A DNA stretch of 64,000 bases from Brevundimonas sp. NIBR10 (GTDB lineage: Bacteria; Pseudomonadota; Alphaproteobacteria; Caulobacterales; Caulobacteraceae), in NCBI RefSeq assembly GCF_027912515.1, contig NZ_CP115464.1:558001-622000 (forward strand), written 5' to 3'. The notes beneath the pieces are model-generated. The model saw only the letters and a list, made by a program, of their open reading frames with translations, did not search any database and was not told the origin of the DNA. The position numbers and the translations under genes are program-made. Below, one piece after another: positions 52,657-61,348 of the stretch. Each line of letters begins with the position of its first letter. Within the stretch, counting starts at the first letter, position 1.

Positions 52657-53454
52657 ATGGTTCAACTCACCCTCCCGCGCGGTTCCAAGCCCAGCAAGGG
52701 CAAGGTCTATCCGGCTCCGGCCGGCGCGAAGAACGTCAAGACCTACAAGGTCTATCGCTACGATCCGAACGTGAACGCCGACCCGACCTGGGACGAATAC
52801 CAGGTCTCGTCCGACGACCACGGGCCGATGCTGCTGGACGCCCTGATCCACATCAAGAACGAGATCGACCCGACCCTGTCGTTCCGGCGTTCGTGCCGCG
52901 AGGGCATCTGCGGCTCCTGTTCGATGAACATCGACGGGCGCAACACCCTGGCCTGCACCAAGGGCTGGGACGAATGCTCGTCTTCGACCATCGCCATCGC
53001 CCCCCTGCCCCACCAGGCCGTGGTCAAGGACCTGGTCACCGACCTGACGCTGTTCTACGCCCAGTACGACTCGATCAAGCCGTACCTGCAATCCGACGAC
53101 GAGGACCCGACCACCGAGCGGCTCCAGTCGCCTGAGGACCGGGCCAAGCTGGACGGCCTGTACGAGTGCATCCTGTGCGCCTGCTGCTCGACCTCCTGCC
53201 CCAGCTACTGGTGGAACCAGACCGAGTACCTGGGGCCGGCGGCGCTGTTGCAGTCGTATCGCTGGATCTCCGACAGTCGCGACGACAAGACCCAGGAGCG
53301 GCTCGACGACCTCGAGGACCCGTTCAAGCTCTATCGCTGCCACACCATCATGAACTGCGCCCAGGTCTGCCCCAAGGGCCTGAACCCCGCCAAGGCCATC
53401 GCTGAAACCAAGAAGCTGATGGTCGCCCCGGGTCGGAAGAAGCAGGCGGCGTAG
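52657..53454 (+). CDS. sdhB: Succinate dehydrogenase iron-sulfur subunit
   Basis: A 265-residue subunit. The [2Fe-2S] site is [15 protein letters not shown], and the [4Fe-4S] and [3Fe-4S] sites are in [16 protein letters not shown] and [17 protein letters not shown]. It passes electrons from SdhA to quinone. It begins one base after the sdhA stop. Confidence 0.97.
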   Translation: MVQLTLPRGSKPSKGKVYPAPAGAKNVKTYKVYRYDPNVNADPTWDEYQVSSDDHGPMLLDALIHIKNEIDPTLSFRRSCREGICGSCSMNIDGRNTLACTKGWDECSSSTIAIAPLPHQAVVKDLVTDLTLFYAQYDSIKPYLQSDDEDPTTERLQSPEDRAKLDGLYECILCACCSTSCPSYWWNQTEYLGPAALLQSYRWISDSRDDKTQERLDDLEDPFKLYRCHTIMNCAQVCPKGLNPAKAIAETKKLMVAPGRKKQAA

Positions 53455-54350
53455 TGCTTATCTGGCTCGCGCTGTTGGCCTTGTCCGATGCGGCGGGGCC
53501 GATCGCGCGTCCAGACCTGAGCGCCGCCGTCGCCCGCTATGGCAAGACAGGGTCGCAGGAAGAACTCGAAATCCTTATCGCCTCAGGAGTTCCGGGGGCA
53601 CAGGCTTTCCTTGATGGTCTGACCGCGATCAAGGCGCGGGATTTCCCGGCCGCCTGCCGCGCTTGGGGTACGGCGGCGGACGTCTCCGCCGAAGCGGCCC
53701 ATTTCACTGCCGAATGTTATCAGAACGGCTATGAAGGTGCCCCGAAGGACATGGCTCGCGCGGTTGCCCTTTATACGGCGGCGGGCGAGGGCGGCTATGC
53801 CAAGTCGCTGTGCGCGTTGGGCAACCTCTACGCCTTCGGCGAGGGAGTGCCTGCCGATCCGGCAAGGGGTTTCGCCCTGTGCCGTCGGGGTGCCGAAGCG
53901 GGCGATCCTGACGCCCAGACCGATCTCGGTAATTTCTATGGTCGAGGCGAAGGCGTTCAGCGCGACTACGGGCAGGCGCGCTTCTGGTATGAGCAGGCCG
54001 CCTCGCAGAACCAGAGGAATGCGGCTTTCCAACGCGCAACTATGGCGTGGAACGGCCTTGGCGGGCCCGTCGACCGGGTCGAAGCCGGGATCTGGTTCGA
54101 GAAGGCCTATTCCGTCGGTCGAAAGGACGCCGCTCTTCTCATCGGGCGATCTGCGCTCACCCGTGCAGTACCGAATGCTCCTGTTGGCCCAGTTGATCTT
54201 GTACTCCTCGCCGAGGCGAGGCGCTGGATATTGATCGCGACGACCGAAGACCCCGAGCCGGAAGGCCGGGCGGCGGCTGCGGTACTGGCTGCACAGATAA
54301 GCGGATACGAAGCTCTTGCGCGACAGGACAGCAGAGTACCGTCGACTTAG
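53454..54350 (+). CDS. Exported Sel1-repeat protein
   Basis: 298 residues with GTG start overlapping the sdhB stop by one base. A short signal peptide (LIWLALLALSDAAG) is followed by Sel1/TPR-like repeats (GYAKSLCALGNLYAFGEG, DAQTDLGNFYGRGEGVQRDY, RFWYEQAASQNQRNAAF). Sel1 proteins are usually scaffolds. The overlap suggests cotranscription with sdh, but no link to complex II is known. Confidence 0.75.
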   Translation: MLIWLALLALSDAAGPIARPDLSAAVARYGKTGSQEELEILIASGVPGAQAFLDGLTAIKARDFPAACRAWGTAADVSAEAAHFTAECYQNGYEGAPKDMARAVALYTAAGEGGYAKSLCALGNLYAFGEGVPADPARGFALCRRGAEAGDPDAQTDLGNFYGRGEGVQRDYGQARFWYEQAASQNQRNAAFQRATMAWNGLGGPVDRVEAGIWFEKAYSVGRKDAALLIGRSALTRAVPNAPVGPVDLVLLAEARRWILIATTEDPEPEGRAAAAVLAAQISGYEALARQDSRVPST

Positions 54351-54377
54351 ACCGCTGACAGGCAGCGCAGACCAGCG

Positions 54378-55082
54378 TCAGCCGACCCCGTAGCCGTCCC
54401 ACAGCGAGCGGTCCTTCAGGGTCGCGGCCAGAAAGGCGAGGTGGCGGTCGCGTTCGGCCTCGGTCGAGCGGGGCGCGAGCGGGCGGGGGCGCAGGCCGTG
54501 ACCGCCGGCGGCGGCGAAGGCGGCGGCCTGTTCGGCGCCCTTGCGGCTGGTCAGGTCCAGGACCCGTTCCTTGCCGCCGCGCAGCTCCAGATAGACCTCG
54601 GCCAGCAGGCGCGCGTCGATCAGGGCGCCGTGGAAGGTGCGGTCGGCCAGATTGATCTTGTAGCGTTTGCACAGGGCGTCCAGCGAGTTCGGCTGGCCCG
54701 GATGCTTGGCCTGGGCCAGGGCCAGGGTGTCGATCCAGCGGGTCTCGTGCAGCAGGGCCTGGCCGCAGCGGCCGCACTCATGATCGATGAAGTTGCGGTC
54801 GAACTGGGCGTTGTGGGCGATCACGGGCGCGTCGCCGATGAAGTCCATCAGGTCGATGACGATCTCCGCGAATTTCGGCGCGTCCTTGACCTTGTCGTCG
54901 GTGATGCCGTGGACCCGGATGGCGTCGGGCGGGATCAGACGCTCGGGATTGACCAGGCGGTGAAAGGTCCGCCCCGTCGGCAACAGGTCCAGGATCTCGA
55001 TACAGCCGACCTCGATCAGCCGGTCACCCGTCCTGGGGTCAAAGCCGGTGGTTTCGGTGTCGAGGACGATTTCGCGGGCCAT
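54378..55082 (-). CDS. dnaQ: DNA polymerase III epsilon subunit
   Basis: A 234-residue proofreading 3'-5' exonuclease. ExoI VLDTETTGFDPRTGDR, ExoII IAHNAQFDRNFIDHE and ExoIII FHGALIDARLLAEVYLEL carry the DEDDh residues. It lies in the minus-strand block running away from the putative origin. Confidence 0.95.
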   Translation of the reverse strand: MAREIVLDTETTGFDPRTGDRLIEVGCIEILDLLPTGRTFHRLVNPERLIPPDAIRVHGITDDKVKDAPKFAEIVIDLMDFIGDAPVIAHNAQFDRNFIDHECGRCGQALLHETRWIDTLALAQAKHPGQPNSLDALCKRYKINLADRTFHGALIDARLLAEVYLELRGGKERVLDLTSRKGAEQAAAFAAAGGHGLRPRPLAPRSTEAERDRHLAFLAATLKDRSLWDGYGVG

Positions 55083-55109
55083 GAGCGAATTATGGGGCCG
55101 TTCGCCGCC

Positions 55110-55730
55110 TCAGGAAAGGCCGGGCCGCCGCGAAGACCAGCCTGGACTGAGGACAGTTTCGACGATCCGGCGCACCTGCACCCGCGCCGCGTCCAGCCCG
55201 CGCCCGGTATCGATGACGAAGTCGGCGCGGCGACGCTTTTCCGCGTCCGGCGTCTGGCGTTCCAGGATGGCGGCGAAACGCTCTGCCGTCATTCCGGGCC
55301 GGGCCAGGACGCGCGCGCGCTGAATCTCCGGGTCGGCGCTGACCACGACCACGGCGTCCATGGCCGCATCGCCGCCGGTTTCGAACAGCAGGGGGATGTC
55401 CAGCACCGCCAGCCGGACGCCCCGCGCCTCCGCCCGCGCCAGATCCTCCAGCCGCCCCTCGGCGACCAGGGGATGAACGATCCGCTCCAGCCGTTTGAAG
55501 GCCGTGTCGTCCCGGCCCAGGGCCTCGGCCAGCCGAGTCCGGTCCACGGCCCCGTCCACGACCACGCCGGGGAAGGCCTCGCCCACCGGCCCGACCGCTG
55601 CACCGCCTGGGGCATAGAGCCGATGGACCGCGTCGTCGGCGTTCCAGACGGCCGCACCCTCGTCGGCGAACATCGCCGAGGTCGTCGATTTGCCCATGCC
55701 GATCGAACCGGTCAGGCCGACGATGATCAA
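55110..55730 (-). CDS. coaE: Dephospho-CoA kinase
   Basis: 206 residues with P-loop [19 protein letters not shown] and [12 protein letters not shown]. It catalyses the last step of coenzyme A synthesis. It overlaps aroE by 4 nt. Confidence 0.95.
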   Translation of the reverse strand: MIIVGLTGSIGMGKSTTSAMFADEGAAVWNADDAVHRLYAPGGAAVGPVGEAFPGVVVDGAVDRTRLAEALGRDDTAFKRLERIVHPLVAEGRLEDLARAEARGVRLAVLDIPLLFETGGDAAMDAVVVVSADPEIQRARVLARPGMTAERFAAILERQTPDAEKRRRADFVIDTGRGLDAARVQVRRIVETVLSPGWSSRRPGLS

Positions 55731-56554
55731 GCCGGGTCTCCGATCGCCGCCAGCAGCAGGGGCCGCAGGTCCAGCGCCGGCGGCTCGACGCGGAAGATGG
55801 CCCGGAACGACGGCCCCGCCTGGCCGATCAGCATCCCCAGCCCATCCACCGGCGTCAGGCCCCGTGCCCGTGCCACCTTGAGGAAATCCGTCTCGACCGG
55901 CCGATAGGTCATGTCCATGACCGCCGTCCCCGCCGCCAGCTGCCCCAGGTCCAGGGTCGGCGGAACGCTGAGCGCATTGACGATCAGGGCCGCGCCGTCG
56001 AAGGCGCTCGCCTCGTTCGCAACCGACACCGCAGGGCCCAGATCGGCGGCCAGCGCCTCGGCCCGGTCACGCGACCGATTGACGAGCCGGACCTGGGCTC
56101 CCGCCGCCGCCAGGGTCTGGGCCGCCGCCCGCGCCGCGCCCCCTGCCCCCAGCATGACCACGGTCGCGCCCTTTAACGTCAGCGAAGGGGCCTGATCGGC
56201 CAGGGCCGCCAGAAGGCCGAACCCGTCGGTCGAATCGGCGTGGACCCGGCCGTCCTCGAACACCAGGACATTGGCCGAGCCCGAGGCGGTCGCCTCCGCG
56301 CTGGCGCTGTCGGCCAGGGCGAAAGCCTGTTCCTTGAACGGGGCGGTGACATTGACCCCGGCCAGCATCCCGGCCCGGCCGAACGCTACCAGGGTCTCGA
56401 ACGCGGCTTCGTCGGGCGGGGCGAAGGCCGCATAGACGGCGTCCATCCCCGCGGCTTCGATCCAGGCATTGTGGATGACCGGACTCAAAGAATGGGCCAC
56501 GGGCCGGCCGACGATGCCGCCCAGCCTGGCCGCGCCGGTGATCAGACGGCTCAT
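55727..56554 (-). CDS. aroE: Shikimate dehydrogenase
   Basis: 275 residues. Substrate site [16 protein letters not shown], catalytic Lys in [12 protein letters not shown], Asp in DSTDGFGLL and the NADP loop [17 protein letters not shown] are present. It reduces dehydroshikimate. The start at 56554 overlaps the end of maf by 4 nt. Confidence 0.95.
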   Translation of the reverse strand: MSRLITGAARLGGIVGRPVAHSLSPVIHNAWIEAAGMDAVYAAFAPPDEAAFETLVAFGRAGMLAGVNVTAPFKEQAFALADSASAEATASGSANVLVFEDGRVHADSTDGFGLLAALADQAPSLTLKGATVVMLGAGGAARAAAQTLAAAGAQVRLVNRSRDRAEALAADLGPAVSVANEASAFDGAALIVNALSVPPTLDLGQLAAGTAVMDMTYRPVETDFLKVARARGLTPVDGLGMLIGQAGPSFRAIFRVEPPALDLRPLLLAAIGDPA

Positions 56555-57159
56555 GTGCTCAACACGCCGCAGCGCCTCAGTTCGGTCAGCACCGGCCACA
56601 ACGGCAGGCCCAGGACGGTGAAATAGTCGCCCTCGACCCGCTCGAACAGCTGGGCCCCCAGGCCTTCCAGCCGATAGGAGCCGACGCAGGACCGGATCGC
56701 CTCGCCTTCTTCGGCGACATAGGCATCCAGAAAGGCGTCGGACGTCTGGCGCATCACCATCCGCGCCGTATCGACCCCCGACCAGACCACCGCGCCGTCC
56801 CTGGCCAGGGCCGCGCCGGAGTGCAGGGTGTGGGTCCGGCCGCGCATCGTCGCCAGTCGCGCCCACGCTTCCTCGACCGACCCGGCCTTGGAGATCAGGC
56901 CTCCGTCAAAGGCTAAAGTCTGGTCAGCCCCCAGCACCCAGGCCTCGGGCCGGTGGCGGGATACGGCGAGGGCCTTCGCACAGGCCAGCTCGACCGCGAG
57001 CTCTTCAGGCGACGCATCGGCCATGGCGACCTTGATGGCGTCCTCGTCCACCCCCGCGACCTCGACCGTGAAACTGACCCCCGCATTCGCCAACATCGAC
57101 GCCCGGGCGCTGCTGCCCGACGCGAGTACGAGGGTGTCGCTGGCGCCGTCGCGCCTCAC
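56551..57159 (-). CDS. maf: Maf-family nucleoside triphosphate pyrophosphatase
   Basis: 202 residues with LVLASGSSARASMLANAGVS and GADQTLAFDGGLISK, the Maf signatures, and GSYRLEGLGAQLFERVEGDY. Maf enzymes hydrolyse non-canonical nucleotides and affect septum formation when overproduced. 4-nt overlaps on both sides. Confidence 0.93.
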   Translation of the reverse strand: MRRDGASDTLVLASGSSARASMLANAGVSFTVEVAGVDEDAIKVAMADASPEELAVELACAKALAVSRHRPEAWVLGADQTLAFDGGLISKAGSVEEAWARLATMRGRTHTLHSGAALARDGAVVWSGVDTARMVMRQTSDAFLDAYVAEEGEAIRSCVGSYRLEGLGAQLFERVEGDYFTVLGLPLWPVLTELRRCGVLST

Positions 57160-58040
57160 CAGGCGGCTCCGAGGCGGCGGGTGCGTTTTTCGCTGAGCAG
57201 GTTGACGATGCCGGCGGCGGTTTCCTCGACCGAGCGGCGGGTGACGTCGATGGTGGGCCAGCCGCGACGCTCGAAGGCCCGCCTGGCCTTGACCGTCTCG
57301 TCACGGACGGCGTCGTGGTCGACATAGGCCGAGGACCGGTCGGCGTTCAGGCCGTCGAGGCGGTTCCTGCGGATCTGGATCAGGCGATCGGGCGAGACGG
57401 TCAGGCCGACCACCAGGGGATTGCGCAGGGCCACCAGCCGCTCGCCGTCCTCCTGGCCCGGGACCAGGGGAACATTGGCGGCGCGGATGCCCCGGTGGGC
57501 CAGGTAGATGCAGGTCGGGGTCTTGGAAGTGCGGGACACGCCACAGAGGACGACGTCGGCACCTTCCAGCTGTTCCAGCGTCCCTTGGCCGTCGTCATGG
57601 GCCATGGCGTAGTCTAGCGCCGCGATGCGGTTAAAATATTCGTGGTCCAGGGCGTGCTGGGCCCCGATCCGGGTCGACAGGGCCGCCCCCAGATAGCGCG
57701 ACAGAGCCCCGACCAGCGGATCCAGCGCCCCGATGTGCGGCATGTCCAGGGTCCGGCAGCCCTTCTCGAGCTGGGCCCGCAGGTCGCGATCGACCAGGGT
57801 ATGAAGCACCACGCCCGGAGCCACGGCGATTTCCTCCAGCACCCGCTCCATCTGTTTGGACGACCGGACCAGGGCATAGATGTGCTCGATCGGGATGACG
57901 CCGTCGAACCGGGCGGTGACCGCCTTGGCCATGGCGTTCAGGGTCTCGCCGGTGGAATCCGAGACCAGGTGGACGTGGAAATAGGTCGCCAGTCGCGAGA
58001 CGCCGGGTCCGCGCGCGCCGTCCGCCGGGGCGGGGCTCAC
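57156..58040 (-). CDS. ppsR: Pyruvate dikinase/PEP synthase regulator (DUF299)
   Basis: 294 residues, GTG start at 58040. It has YFHVHLVSDSTGETLNAMAK and the P-loop GVSRTSKTPTCIYLAHRGIR of the bifunctional serine/threonine kinase-phosphorylase that switches PPDK or PEP synthase on and off. It is the first gene leftward of the origin-like interval, where the Caulobacter origin also lies, opposite hemE. Confidence 0.92.
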   Translation of the reverse strand: MSPAPADGARGPGVSRLATYFHVHLVSDSTGETLNAMAKAVTARFDGVIPIEHIYALVRSSKQMERVLEEIAVAPGVVLHTLVDRDLRAQLEKGCRTLDMPHIGALDPLVGALSRYLGAALSTRIGAQHALDHEYFNRIAALDYAMAHDDGQGTLEQLEGADVVLCGVSRTSKTPTCIYLAHRGIRAANVPLVPGQEDGERLVALRNPLVVGLTVSPDRLIQIRRNRLDGLNADRSSAYVDHDAVRDETVKARRAFERRGWPTIDVTRRSVEETAAGIVNLLSEKRTRRLGAAW

Positions 58041-58083
58041 GACGGGGTCCGCAAACTGAGGTGGGGATGCATCCGTGGCTTCC

Positions 58084-58092
58084 TGTGGATCA
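58084..58092 (-). promoter_or_regulatory. DnaA G-box-like site
   Basis: TGTGGATCA on the plus strand, i.e. TGATCCACA on the minus strand, one base from the DnaA consensus TTATCCACA. Caulobacter origins use such weak DnaA sites. Confidence 0.55.
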
Positions 58093-58327
58093 CCCCTGGG
58101 ACGAGGCGTTCAAGTCGGGTCGAAACGTCCCGTCGCCGGGGCATCGTTCTCTATAGCGCCGCGCCCTCGGGACGGCGAGACGGGATCGCGGGCGCCGTTT
58201 GAACCGCCAGAGCCTCGACTGTCCCAAGGTTGACACGCGCCGTTCGCCTGCGTGGGGAAAGTCCTAACGAAAGGTAAACGGTGCCCGTCGTCATCAACCG
58301 CCCGAACGGCGCTCAAACGCCCGCGCG

Positions 58328-58342
58328 TTAAGGGTTGGTTAA
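58328..58342 (+). promoter_or_regulatory. CtrA box
   Basis: TTAA-gggttgg-TTAA, a perfect match to the TTAA-N7-TTAA site of the cell-cycle regulator CtrA, which silences the origin in swarmer cells of Caulobacter. It lies 3 bp before a DnaA box. Confidence 0.8.
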
Positions 58343-58345
58343 GGA

Positions 58346-58354
58346 TTATCCACG
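58346..58354 (+). promoter_or_regulatory. DnaA box
   Basis: TTATCCACG, 8 of 9 bases of the DnaA consensus. CtrA bound next door could exclude DnaA. Confidence 0.75.
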
Positions 58355-58401
58355 GTTTCGACAGGGTGCGATGAATGCGCGCAGAGACCGTCACGCGTCT
58401 G

Positions 58402-58416
58402 TTAAGGTTCTGTTTA
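58402..58416 (+). promoter_or_regulatory. Second CtrA-like box
   Basis: TTAA-ggttctg-TTTA, one mismatch from consensus, 60 bp after the first TTAA of the perfect box. Confidence 0.55.
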
Positions 58417-58564
58417 CGTTCATGGCAATGAGGCCATGTCATCCCCGCCATCCCGGGCCCTACCTTCTGCCTCCATCTTTTTTCTATTCTTGATCAGGTG
58501 AAGGGGAGGGTCAGGCTTGAGAGCGGGGCTTGAGACGCAGGCGGGGGTCTCGTAGAGGCGGGTC

Positions 58565-59599
58565 ATGACAACGCCTGCCCTGCTCCAAGTCCTCGCCGGA
58601 CAGACTACGCCCCGTCCGCCCGTCTGGTTCATGCGTCAGGCCGGGCGCTACCTGCCGGAGTACCGGGCTCTGCGGGCGGAGGCTCCCGACTTCATCGCCT
58701 TCTGCATGAACCCCGAGATGGCGGCCGAGGCGACACTTCAGCCCATGCGCCGGTTCGGTTTCGACGCCGCCATCGTCTTCGCCGACATCCTGCTGATCCC
58801 CCAGGCCTTGGGTCAGGATGTCTGGTTCGAGACGGGGGAGGGACCGCGTCTGGGCGAAATGCCCGTCGTCGGGCGGATGGCGGAGCTGGCGCCGGTGGCC
58901 GGCGACCACCTGGCCTCGATCGGCCAGACGCTGTCACGGGTTCGTGCGGCTCTGGAGCCGGAACGGGCCCTGATCGGATTCGCCGGGGCACCCTGGACGG
59001 TGGCGACCTATATGCTGGACGGCCACCACAACCGGATCGGCAAGGGCGAGCGCGCCACGGCCCGGTCCTATGCCTATGCCGAGCCCGAGAAGGTCGACGG
59101 GCTGCTCGACGTCCTGATCGAGGCGACGGCCCATTATTTCCGGATGCAGCAGGACGCCGGCGCCCAGGTGCTCAAGATCTTCGAGAGCTGGGCAGAAGGG
59201 TTGCCCGACGACCTGTTCGACCGGCTGGTGCTGGAGCCCCACAAGCGTCTGGTCGCCCGATCGCGCGAGCTCGGCGTCACCGTGCCCCTGATCGGCTTTC
59301 CGCGCGGCTCGGCGGCCCATGCCGAACGCTATGCCCGTGAGGTCGACGTCCAGGCCGTGGCGCTCGACACCGCCTGTCCGCTGGAGGTCGGCAAACGGGT
59401 CCAGGCGATCAAGCCGATCCAGGGCGCGCTCGATCCCCTGCTGCTTCGCGTCGGCGGCGATCTGCTGGACCGGCGGGTCGATCAGCTGATGCAGGCCTGG
59501 GGCGACGGGCCGTGGATCTTCAACCTGGGCCACGGCATCCTGCCCGATGTGCCGATCGCCCATGTCGAACAGGTGCTGAAGCGGATCGGTGCGCAGTGA
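58565..59599 (+). CDS. hemE: Uroporphyrinogen decarboxylase
   Basis: 344 residues. PVWFMRQAGRYLPEYRALR is the family signature; GFAGAPWTVATYMLDGH and GLPDDLFDRLV follow. It converts uroporphyrinogen III to coproporphyrinogen III in heme synthesis. It is the first gene rightward of the origin-like region; in Caulobacter its promoter is part of the origin. Confidence 0.97.
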   Translation: MTTPALLQVLAGQTTPRPPVWFMRQAGRYLPEYRALRAEAPDFIAFCMNPEMAAEATLQPMRRFGFDAAIVFADILLIPQALGQDVWFETGEGPRLGEMPVVGRMAELAPVAGDHLASIGQTLSRVRAALEPERALIGFAGAPWTVATYMLDGHHNRIGKGERATARSYAYAEPEKVDGLLDVLIEATAHYFRMQQDAGAQVLKIFESWAEGLPDDLFDRLVLEPHKRLVARSRELGVTVPLIGFPRGSAAHAERYAREVDVQAVALDTACPLEVGKRVQAIKPIQGALDPLLLRVGGDLLDRRVDQLMQAWGDGPWIFNLGHGILPDVPIAHVEQVLKRIGAQ

Positions 59600-60666
59600 C
59601 CGGCCCGACCCCGGACCGTCGGATCGCGGTCGTCCTGTTCAACCTGGGCGGGCCCGATGACGCGGCCTCCGTCAAGCCCTTCCTGTTCAACCTGTTCAGC
59701 GACCCGGCCATCATCGGCCTGCCGGGATTTCTGAGGAACGCTGTGGCCCGGGTGATCTCGTCGCGGCGAGAGACCTCGGCCCAGGCCAATTACGCGATGA
59801 TGGATGCCGGCGGCGGCTCGCCCCTGCTGCCCGAGACCCGCAAACAGGCGGTGGCTCTGGAGACGGTGCTGTCCGAGGGCCTGCCGGGCGACACGGTGCG
59901 CACCTTCATCGCCATGCGTTACTGGAACCCGCTGACGGAACAGGTCGCGGCCGAGGTCGCGGCGTTTGCGCCTGACGAGGTGGTTCTGCTGCCGCTCTAT
60001 CCCCAGTTCTCGACGACGACGACCGAGTCGTCGCTCAAGGCCTGGAACGCCGCCTACTCAGGACCCGGCCGCACCCGCGCCGTCTGTTGCTACCCCCAGG
60101 CCCCGGGATGGATCGAAGCCCAGGTCAAGGGCATCCGGGCCGCCCTGATCCAGGCCGGCGACGAGCCGGTGCGGGTCCTGTTTTCGGCTCACGGCATCCC
60201 CGAGAGCCTGGTCCTGAAGAAGGGCGATCCGTATCAGGAACAGGTCGAATCCACTGTCGCGGCTGTGATGGCCGGGTTGGGCGAAGGCGTGGACCACGTC
60301 CTCTGCTATCAGAGCCGGGTCGGGCCGATGAAATGGCTGGGGCCGACCACACCCGACGGCATCGCCCAGGCGGCCAGTGACGGTGTCGGCGTCATCGTGG
60401 TGCCGGTGGCCTTCGTCTCCGAGCACATCGAGACCCTGGTCGAGCTCGACATCGAATACGGCGAACTGGCCCACAGCCTCGGCGTCGCCCCCTATCTGCG
60501 CACCCCCACGGTCAGCCTGGCCGCGCCCTTCATCGCCCAGCTGGCCGAGGCCGTGACCGGGGCGCTCGGCCGCGATACCATCGCCACCGCCCCCTGTGGT
60601 CAGGGCTGCAAGGCGCGCTGGAAGGCCTGTCCCTATCAGGCCGAGCAGGAAAGCCGCGCCGCATGA
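59596..60666 (+). CDS. hemH: Ferrochelatase
   Basis: 356 residues, GTG start at 59596 overlapping hemE. IAVVLFNLGGPDDAASVKPF, LYPQFSTTTTESSL and the catalytic FSAHGIPESLV are present. It inserts iron into protoporphyrin IX. Three cysteines in the C-terminal tail (APCGQGCKARWKACPY) could be part of the [2Fe-2S] cluster known in Caulobacter ferrochelatase. Confidence 0.95.
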   Translation: MTGPTPDRRIAVVLFNLGGPDDAASVKPFLFNLFSDPAIIGLPGFLRNAVARVISSRRETSAQANYAMMDAGGGSPLLPETRKQAVALETVLSEGLPGDTVRTFIAMRYWNPLTEQVAAEVAAFAPDEVVLLPLYPQFSTTTTESSLKAWNAAYSGPGRTRAVCCYPQAPGWIEAQVKGIRAALIQAGDEPVRVLFSAHGIPESLVLKKGDPYQEQVESTVAAVMAGLGEGVDHVLCYQSRVGPMKWLGPTTPDGIAQAASDGVGVIVVPVAFVSEHIETLVELDIEYGELAHSLGVAPYLRTPTVSLAAPFIAQLAEAVTGALGRDTIATAPCGQGCKARWKACPYQAEQESRAA

Positions 60667-61130
60667 ACGCTTATGACATCGCCCGGGGCCTGCACATCCT
60701 GGCCGTGATCGCCTGGATGGCCGGCCTGCTGTTCCTGCCACGCCTCTATGCCTATGACGCCGAACAGGCCGACAAGCCCGAGCCGCTGAAGACCGAAATG
60801 CGGACCCTGCTGCGTGCCTGGCAGGGGCGGCTGCTGAAGATCATTCTGAACCCGGCGGCGACCCTGTCGCTGATCTTCGGGGCTTGGCTGATCCATCTCG
60901 ACGTGCAGATGCGGGGCCCCGAGTTCCTCGCCCAGCCGTGGATGGTCGTGAAGCTGCTGGGCGTCGCCCTGCTGTTCGGCTGGCACGGCTTCCTGTCGGC
61001 AGAGCGCAAGCGAATCCTGGCGGGGACGTCGGTACGGACCTCGAAATTCTGGCGCATGACCAACGAGATTCCCTTCCTGCTGGCCATCGTCATGGTCCTC
61101 TCGGTGACGACAGAGTGGACGCTTAGCTAG
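60663..61130 (+). CDS. hemJ: Protoporphyrinogen oxidase HemJ
   Basis: 155 residues with four helices. GLHILAVIAWMAGLLFLPRL holds the conserved His, and the middle EMRTLLRAWQGRLLKIILNP and KLLGVALLFGWHGFL are typical. It oxidises protoporphyrinogen IX. It overlaps hemH by ATGA. Confidence 0.92.
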   Translation: MNAYDIARGLHILAVIAWMAGLLFLPRLYAYDAEQADKPEPLKTEMRTLLRAWQGRLLKIILNPAATLSLIFGAWLIHLDVQMRGPEFLAQPWMVVKLLGVALLFGWHGFLSAERKRILAGTSVRTSKFWRMTNEIPFLLAIVMVLSVTTEWTLS

Positions 61131-61348
61131 GCGGTCACGCTTGACCCCGCCCCCCGATCCGTGGTTTCGCTGCGCGTGAGGCGTGGCTTCGGCTGCGCTG
61201 CCCTTCTCTCTGCGCCGACCGGTGCGCCTGGCTTGTTAAGCCGCCGCCGGACCCGACGCCCTCCCTCCGGCCCACAAGGCCAATCTTTTCCAAGCCTCCC
61301 GTCCCGCGCCGCCTGGCGTCCGGGCGCGCGGCCGAGTGCTATCCCGAC

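Larger units (their letters stand above)
58041..58564. other. Candidate chromosomal replication origin (Cori-like)
   Basis: A 524-bp gap between divergent ppsR and hemE, the place of Cori in Caulobacter crescentus. It holds a perfect CtrA box (58,328-58,342), an adjacent DnaA box (58,346-58,354), a second CtrA-like box (58,402-58,416), a G-box-like DnaA site (58,084-58,092) and an AT-rich stretch (about 58,472-58,497). Gene directions reverse here. No GANTC methylation site is present. Origin activity is inferred. Confidence 0.82.

Noticed and set aside
57066..57078. GTGAAAC half of parS in maf
   Set aside because: The other half-site is missing.
58258..58280. CTAA-N7-TAAA, a possible third CtrA site
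   Set aside because: Both half-sites are degenerate; too weak to call.
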